The position numbers and the translations under genes were made by a program. Of a DNA stretch of 9,745 nucleotides, positions 6,024 through 9,745 are shown piece by piece; within the stretch, counting starts at the first letter, position 1; each line of letters starts with the position of its first letter. The notes under the pieces were generated by a model that saw only the letters and a program-made list of their open reading frames with translations, was not told the DNA's origin and made no database searches. This stretch comes from Desulfobacterales bacterium (lineage in GTDB: Bacteria > Desulfobacterota > DSM-4660 > Desulfatiglandales > Desulfatiglandaceae): contig JAIOSR010000232.1 in NCBI GenBank assembly GCA_021107495.1, positions 1-9,745 of the forward strand, in the 5' to 3' direction.

Positions 6024-6059
6024 CAGCAGTCAGCAATCAGCTTTCAGCACTCAGCATTC
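6018..6059. repeat. Heptamer repeat array 2 (AGCWNTC, six units)
   Basis: Six 7-base units start at 6018, 6025, 6032, 6039, 6046 and 6053. Each fits AGC-W-N-TC, and a degenerate seventh unit follows. The first unit overlaps the right arm of the palindrome. Phase and consensus match the array at 1675-1709, so both belong to one dispersed repeat class. There are no spacers of CRISPR type. Confidence 0.8.
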
Positions 6060-6133
6060 AGGATGCACTTTAGGGACCGGGAATTCTGCTTCATCTAAAT
6101 GGAATATAACGAGCCCGCAACAGCTCAATAGCA

Positions 6134-6149
6134 GGAGTGGCAGCACCCC
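6134..6149 (-). terminator. Weak candidate terminator hairpin after mnmG
   Basis: On the minus strand GGGGUG (6149-6144) pairs with CACUCC (6139-6134), six pairs including one G-U, around a four-base loop. It lies 5 nt beyond the mnmG stop codon. No U-run follows, so function as an intrinsic terminator is doubtful. Confidence 0.25.
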
Positions 6150-6154
6150 GCTTT

Positions 6155-8041
6155 TCATGATTTCGATGTTTTTGACTCTGATCTTTTCAGATGTACCTGG
6201 AGCGCCATGAGAGCGGCCGGTGTGACCCCGGAGATACGGGATGCCTGGCCTAAGGATATGGGCCTCACCTTTGTGAGTTTTTCTCTTACCTCGGTCGTGA
6301 GACCATGGATGATCCGGTAATCCATGTCATCAGGAAGCCTGACATTCTCCACGCGTTTCAACTTTTCCACCTGGCGCTCCTGGCGGTCAATATAACCCGC
6401 ATACTTGATCCGCGTCTCGATCTCTTCGGACACCTGCTCTTCCGTGTTTGAGAGTCCGGCATCAAACACATAAAGATGCTCGAACAATATCTCCGGCCTT
6501 TTCAGTAATTGCTCTAAAGACGTGCTGGTCTTGATGGGTGCCGTGCCCAATTCCTTCAGCCTGTCCTGCACCCCGGATTCCGGTTTCAGTCTAATACTTT
6601 TTAAACGGGCAAACAGTTCTTCCACTGCAACCCTTTTTTTGCAGAACCGGTCATACACCTCACGAGACACCAGGCCCAGCCTGTACCCTGTATCCCTGAG
6701 CCTGAAATCAGCATTGTCCTCTCTCAGGAGGAGGCGATGTTCGGCCCTTGATGTAAACATGCGGTAGGGCTCTTTGGTCCCCTTGGTGACCAGGTCGTCT
6801 ATGAGCACTCCCGTGTATGCCTGTGACCTTTCAAGGATAAGGGGTTCTTCTTCCCTGATCTTCAACACCGAATTAATTCCGGCCAACATGCCCTGGGCAG
6901 CGGCCTCTTCATAGCCGGAAGTCCCGTTGATTTGACCCGCGTGATAAAGTCCCTCCACCAGTTTGGTCTCCTGGGTGGGCTTGAGCTGCACCGGATCAAT
7001 ATAATCATATTCAATGGCATATCCGGGCCTTAATATCTCGGCCTTATGAAGCCCCTCTATTGAGCGGACCATCCTTATCTGGATATCAATGGGCAGGCTC
7101 GTGGGAATGCCGTTGGGATAGACCTCCCATGTATCCAGACCCTCCGGCTCCAAGAAAACCTGGTGTCGTTCTTTTTCGGCAAAACGGACGATCTTGTCCT
7201 CGATTGAGGGGCAGTAACGCGCCCCCACCCCCTCGATGATACCGCTGAAAAGAGGTGAACGGTCCAGTCCTTCTTTTATGATTTCATGGGTATTCCGGTT
7301 TGTATAGGTGACATAGCAGGACACCTGGGGCAATGGGATCTCCGTTGTAGTAAAGGAAAAGGGCCTGGGGTTTTCATCGCCTTTTTGTTCTTCGAGTCCG
7401 TTATAATCAATGGTCCGTCCGTTCAGCCTCGGCGTGGTGCCCGTCTTGAGCCTGCCAAGTTCAAAGCCCAGTTCCTCCAACTGCCGGGACAGATACTCGG
7501 ACGGTGGGTCCCCCATGCGGCCTGCGGGAAAATGATCCAGACCCACATGGATCAGACCCCTCATAAAGGTGCCGCTGGTCAGGATAACGGCCTTTCCTAA
7601 AAACTTCTCATGGATCTGGCTTTCAATCCCGAAGACCTTTCCGTCCTTTACCAGAAGCCTGTCCACCATGGCCTGTCTCATATCCAGGTTCTGCTGGGCC
7701 TCTAAGACGGATTTCATGCGTTTTTTGTAGAGATCCATGTCGTTCTGAGACCTGGACCCCTGGACGGCCAGTCCCTTTCGTGTATTGAGGCGCCTGAACT
7801 GGATACCGGTCTGGTCCGTGTTTTTGGCCATCTCCCCGCCCAGGGCGTCAATTTCCTTGACAAGGTGCCCCTTGGCCAGACCGCCAATGGCAGGATTACA
7901 GCTCATTGCGGCAATATGATCGAGGTTGATGGTCAGAAGCAGGGTCGGGTGCCCCATTCGCGCGGCGGCCAAGGCGGCCTCGCACCCCGCATGGCCTGCC
8001 CCGACCACGATCACATCATATTCTTTGTCATAGGTAGACAT
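6155..8041 (-). CDS. mnmG: tRNA uridine-5-carboxymethylaminomethyl modification enzyme MnmG (GidA)
   Basis: MnmG is an FAD enzyme that works with the GTPase MnmE in the cytoplasm to install the (carboxymethyl)aminomethyl group at C5 of wobble uridine 34 in tRNAs. The 628-residue length is normal for the long form. Visible are the Rossmann motif GAGHAG (14-19), SCNPAIGG with Cys48 (47-54), SGTF (156-159), RLKTGTTPR (197-205), RYCPSIEDK with Cys277 (275-283) and the FAD-contacting GQINGTSGYEEAAAQG (369-384). The two cysteines fit the conserved pair of the family. The helical C-terminal MnmE/tRNA-binding part includes IKYAGYIDRQ and ISGVTPAALMALQVHLK. ATG 8041 is the only suitable start (an in-frame stop lies 24 nt upstream), but no good Shine-Dalgarno precedes it, only an A-rich stretch and AAG. 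Its usual partners mnmE and rsmG are not in the window. Confidence 0.98.
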   Translation of the reverse strand: MSTYDKEYDVIVVGAGHAGCEAALAAARMGHPTLLLTINLDHIAAMSCNPAIGGLAKGHLVKEIDALGGEMAKNTDQTGIQFRRLNTRKGLAVQGSRSQNDMDLYKKRMKSVLEAQQNLDMRQAMVDRLLVKDGKVFGIESQIHEKFLGKAVILTSGTFMRGLIHVGLDHFPAGRMGDPPSEYLSRQLEELGFELGRLKTGTTPRLNGRTIDYNGLEEQKGDENPRPFSFTTTEIPLPQVSCYVTYTNRNTHEIIKEGLDRSPLFSGIIEGVGARYCPSIEDKIVRFAEKERHQVFLEPEGLDTWEVYPNGIPTSLPIDIQIRMVRSIEGLHKAEILRPGYAIEYDYIDPVQLKPTQETKLVEGLYHAGQINGTSGYEEAAAQGMLAGINSVLKIREEEPLILERSQAYTGVLIDDLVTKGTKEPYRMFTSRAEHRLLLREDNADFRLRDTGYRLGLVSREVYDRFCKKRVAVEELFARLKSIRLKPESGVQDRLKELGTAPIKTSTSLEQLLKRPEILFEHLYVFDAGLSNTEEQVSEEIETRIKYAGYIDRQERQVEKLKRVENVRLPDDMDYRIIHGLTTEVREKLTKVRPISLGQASRISGVTPAALMALQVHLKRSESKTSKS

Positions 8042-8095
8042 GATAGGCTTGATTTTTTTGAAGTATCAACTGCTTAGAACCTTAATACAAGTTCA

Positions 8096-8196
8096 CCTGT
8101 GATTTTTTGACAGGATTAACTCGATAGAGTGGACAAATTTTATTCTTAAAAAAAGGATGTACCGGATATAAAAATCTTGTTTATCCTGTACATCCT
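8096..8196. repeat. Intergenic GGAT/ATCC repeat cluster between purA and mnmG
   Basis: AGGATGTACCGGATA (8154-8168) and TATCCTGTACATCCT (8182-8196) are inverted copies with 14 of 15 positions pairing, around a 13-nt loop. A related half element, GACAGGATTAAC, is at 8109-8120, itself next to a CCTGT/ACAGG hairpin (8096-8100 with 8110-8114). Sequences of this ATCCTGTnnATCCTGTC type are recalled as dispersed intergenic repeats in many environmental genomes. It occupies the mnmG upstream region, so it could be in its 5' leader. Confidence 0.65.
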
Positions 8197-8244
8197 GTCT
8201 AAAAGCCCTTTTTTGATTAGGTTAACAACGATTGCAAACCGTTG

Positions 8245-8270
8245 AAAAAGGCCACCTTAGCGGTGTTGCC
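8245..8270 (-). terminator. Intrinsic terminator of purA
   Basis: Starting 4 nt after the purA stop codon, the minus strand reads GGC (8270-8268), a 2-nt bulge, CACC, loop GCUAA, GGUG, GCC (to 8250), then UUUUU (8249-8245). This is seven paired bases directly followed by a U-run. It separates purA from mnmG transcriptionally. Confidence 0.6.
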
Positions 8271-8274
8271 TGGG

Positions 8275-9564
8275 CTAAAACGGGTCCTGGACCATAACGG
8301 TCTGTTCCCTGCCCGGCCCCACCGAGATGATAAACGCAGGGACTCCCGTGATATCCTCGATTGCCTTTACGTAATCCTTTGCACGGGTCGGCAAATGGCT
8401 CAACTCCCTGGCCTCGGTTATGTCATCCTGCCATCCGGGAAGTTCCTCATATATGGGCTTGCACCGCGCCATTTTATTCAAACTTGCGGGCCTGCTCTCG
8501 ATCCTTTCGCCATCCAGTTCGTAACCGACACAGATCTTCAGGGTTTCCAGACCCGTCAGGACATCCAGTTTTGTAATGGCAAAACTGTTCAGTCCGTTCA
8601 GGCGGGCCGAGTCCCGAACAACGGCAAGATCCAGCCATCCGCAACGCCGCCTGCGACCGGTGGTGGCCCCGAATTCGGCGCCCCGCTCCTGAATGTAATC
8701 ACCGGTTTTATCCGTGAGTTCCGTAACAAAAGGCCCGGCCCCTACCCTTGTGGTGTATGCCTTTACAATACCAAGGACATGATGCAACTGATTAGGGCCT
8801 ATGCCCGCGCCTGCGCATGCATTACCCGCAACGGGGTTGGATGAAGTGACAAACGGGTATGTACCGTGGTCAATGTCTAAGTGCGTGCCCTGGGCCCCCT
8901 CGAAAAGGATGTTCGCTTTGGTCTTCACGGCCTGGTACAATTCCAGAGAAACATCGGAAAGAAAGGGCTTGAGTTCTTCCGCCATGCCCAAGTATTGATC
9001 TATAACCGGCTGCACTTCCAAAGGCTCGGCGTTCAGGAATTTGGTGAGATAGAAATTTTTTTCCTCGAGATTGGCCCTGATTTTTTCCTTCATGGTGTCC
9101 GGTTCTGTAAAATCCACGGCCCTCACCCCTGTTCGCGCTACCTTGTCTTCATAGCAGGGGCCGATTCCGCGTCCTGTCGTCCCGATTTTGGTCTTTCCCT
9201 TGGCTACCTCCCTGGCCAGATCAACGGCCTTGTGATAAGGCATTATTATATGCGCCTTTTCACTCAAAGAGAGCCTTTTCGGGCTTATTTCCAAACCCAT
9301 CTCCCTGAGATCCCTTATCTCTTCCAGAAGCACTTCCGGGTCAACCACGAGACCGTTCCCTATGAGGCATTTCTTGTCCTTATAAAGGATGCCTGAAGGT
9401 ATAATGTGGCAAATGAACTGTTTTCCTTCCACCACAAGGGTATGTCCCGCATTATTTCCCCCCTGAAACCTGACGACAAGGTCCGCCTTGGCCGTTAAAA
9501 GATCAACCACCTTACCCTTTCCTTCGTCCCCCCACTGGGTTCCCACTACAACCACATTTGACAT
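8275..9564 (-). CDS. purA: Adenylosuccinate synthetase
   Basis: PurA catalyses the GTP-dependent joining of IMP and aspartate to adenylosuccinate, the first committed step to AMP, in the cytoplasm. The 429 residues are the typical bacterial length. Family landmarks run from end to end: QWGDEGKGK (10-18) with Asp13 and Lys16, NNAGHT with His41, the IMP-binding GTTGRGIGP (128-136), FEGAQGTHLDID (221-232), the aspartate/GTP loop TTRVGAGPFVTE (271-282), GATTGRRRRCGWLD (299-312), TKLDVL (331-336) and SVGPGR (414-419). No key residue appears missing. ATG 9564 is supported by GGAG 7 nt upstream. That ribosome binding site overlaps the end of a 16-codon frame (9619-9569). An intrinsic terminator follows. 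The downstream neighbour mnmG is not a pathway partner. Confidence 0.99.
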   Translation of the reverse strand: MSNVVVVGTQWGDEGKGKVVDLLTAKADLVVRFQGGNNAGHTLVVEGKQFICHIIPSGILYKDKKCLIGNGLVVDPEVLLEEIRDLREMGLEISPKRLSLSEKAHIIMPYHKAVDLAREVAKGKTKIGTTGRGIGPCYEDKVARTGVRAVDFTEPDTMKEKIRANLEEKNFYLTKFLNAEPLEVQPVIDQYLGMAEELKPFLSDVSLELYQAVKTKANILFEGAQGTHLDIDHGTYPFVTSSNPVAGNACAGAGIGPNQLHHVLGIVKAYTTRVGAGPFVTELTDKTGDYIQERGAEFGATTGRRRRCGWLDLAVVRDSARLNGLNSFAITKLDVLTGLETLKICVGYELDGERIESRPASLNKMARCKPIYEELPGWQDDITEARELSHLPTRAKDYVKAIEDITGVPAFIISVGPGREQTVMVQDPF

Positions 9565-9568
9565 GATT

Positions 9569-9619
9569 TCACTCCGAATTAGTATGAATGTAATAGCTCA
9601 ATCTATCTTTTGCGGACAT
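9569..9619 (-). CDS. Possible 16-aa upstream ORF coupled to purA
   Basis: ATG 9619 has AAGGAG 8 nt upstream and opens a frame encoding MSAKDRLSYYIHTNSE. Its TGA (9571-9569) overlaps the GGAG ribosome binding site of purA, four bases before the purA ATG. The arrangement would allow translational coupling or a leader-peptide role. Such a short frame with a good ribosome binding site can arise by chance, and no known purine leader peptide is recognised. Confidence 0.35.
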   Translation of the reverse strand: MSAKDRLSYYIHTNSE

Positions 9620-9651
9620 GCTGCCCGCTCCTTATTGCACAAGCCTTTTTG

Positions 9652-9732
9652 TTATCCGAAAGCGCCCGCCATGTCAATGGCTTTCATCCTGCGATTCAGG
9701 GAAACGACGAAGTCATAGCTTCAGGGGGACAT
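9652..9732 (-). other. Short frame with strong RBS interrupted by an in-frame TGA at codon 4
   Basis: GAGGAGG lies 5 nt before ATG 9732 (minus strand). The frame reads ATG TCC CCC TGA, then continues 22 sense codons (SYDFVVSLN, then RRMKAIDMAGAFG) to TAA at 9652-9654. It could be a three-codon leader, a gene remnant broken by a nonsense change, or, least likely, UGA recoding. It lies in the purA upstream region; the window ends 13 nt further on. Confidence 0.25.
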
Positions 9733-9745
9733 AAATCCTCCTCAA

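Noticed and set aside
6018..6059. CRISPR-like array
   Set aside because: Units are only 7 bases with no spacers, so it is a short tandem repeat and not CRISPR.

Overview
The window looks like chromosomal DNA of a sulfate-reducer-like Gram-negative bacterium, most likely Desulfobacterota (formerly Deltaproteobacteria). This rests on family-level features only: a PEP-CTERM exosortase substrate, a GEMM/c-di-GMP-I-type riboswitch of the form common in that group, a DUF362 protein fused to a double [4Fe-4S] ferredoxin module, and heptamer and GGAT-type intergenic repeats. No marker gene settles the taxonomy. All confidently called genes lie on the minus strand, so the window reads right to left.

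Right part (4.8-9.7 kb): purA (adenylosuccinate synthetase, 9564-8275) has an intrinsic terminator directly after it. It is followed by a repeat-filled spacer, mnmG/gidA (tRNA U34 modification, 8041-6155), a second spacer with an 18-bp perfect palindrome abutting a heptamer array, and a DUF362 iron-sulfur protein (5869-4802). Upstream of purA are two short frames with good ribosome binding sites; one of them ends inside the purA ribosome binding site.

Middle (3.1-4.8 kb): about 1.3 kb of gene-poor, partly AT-rich DNA with scattered hairpins, then one possible small plus-strand gene (4399-4662) followed at once by a perfect 9-bp stem.

Left part (1-3.08 kb): this is the most interesting section. 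A c-di-GMP-I (GEMM) riboswitch aptamer lies on the minus strand at about 3035-2907. The 3' end of the aptamer doubles as the 5' arm of an intrinsic terminator (2923-2863), giving a readable aptamer/terminator switch. About 390 nt downstream is a gene for a secreted PEP-CTERM protein (2471-1701), and then a secreted kexin/furin-like S8 protease with a P domain (1569 to beyond position 1). The protease frame is open across all 523 codons to the window edge. The two secreted-protein genes share a 30-nt leader element (23/30 identical) just upstream of their ribosome binding sites. The inferred picture is a c-di-GMP-responsive unit exporting an exosortase-sorted surface protein, possibly together with a protease; the link between riboswitch and both genes is inferred from position only.
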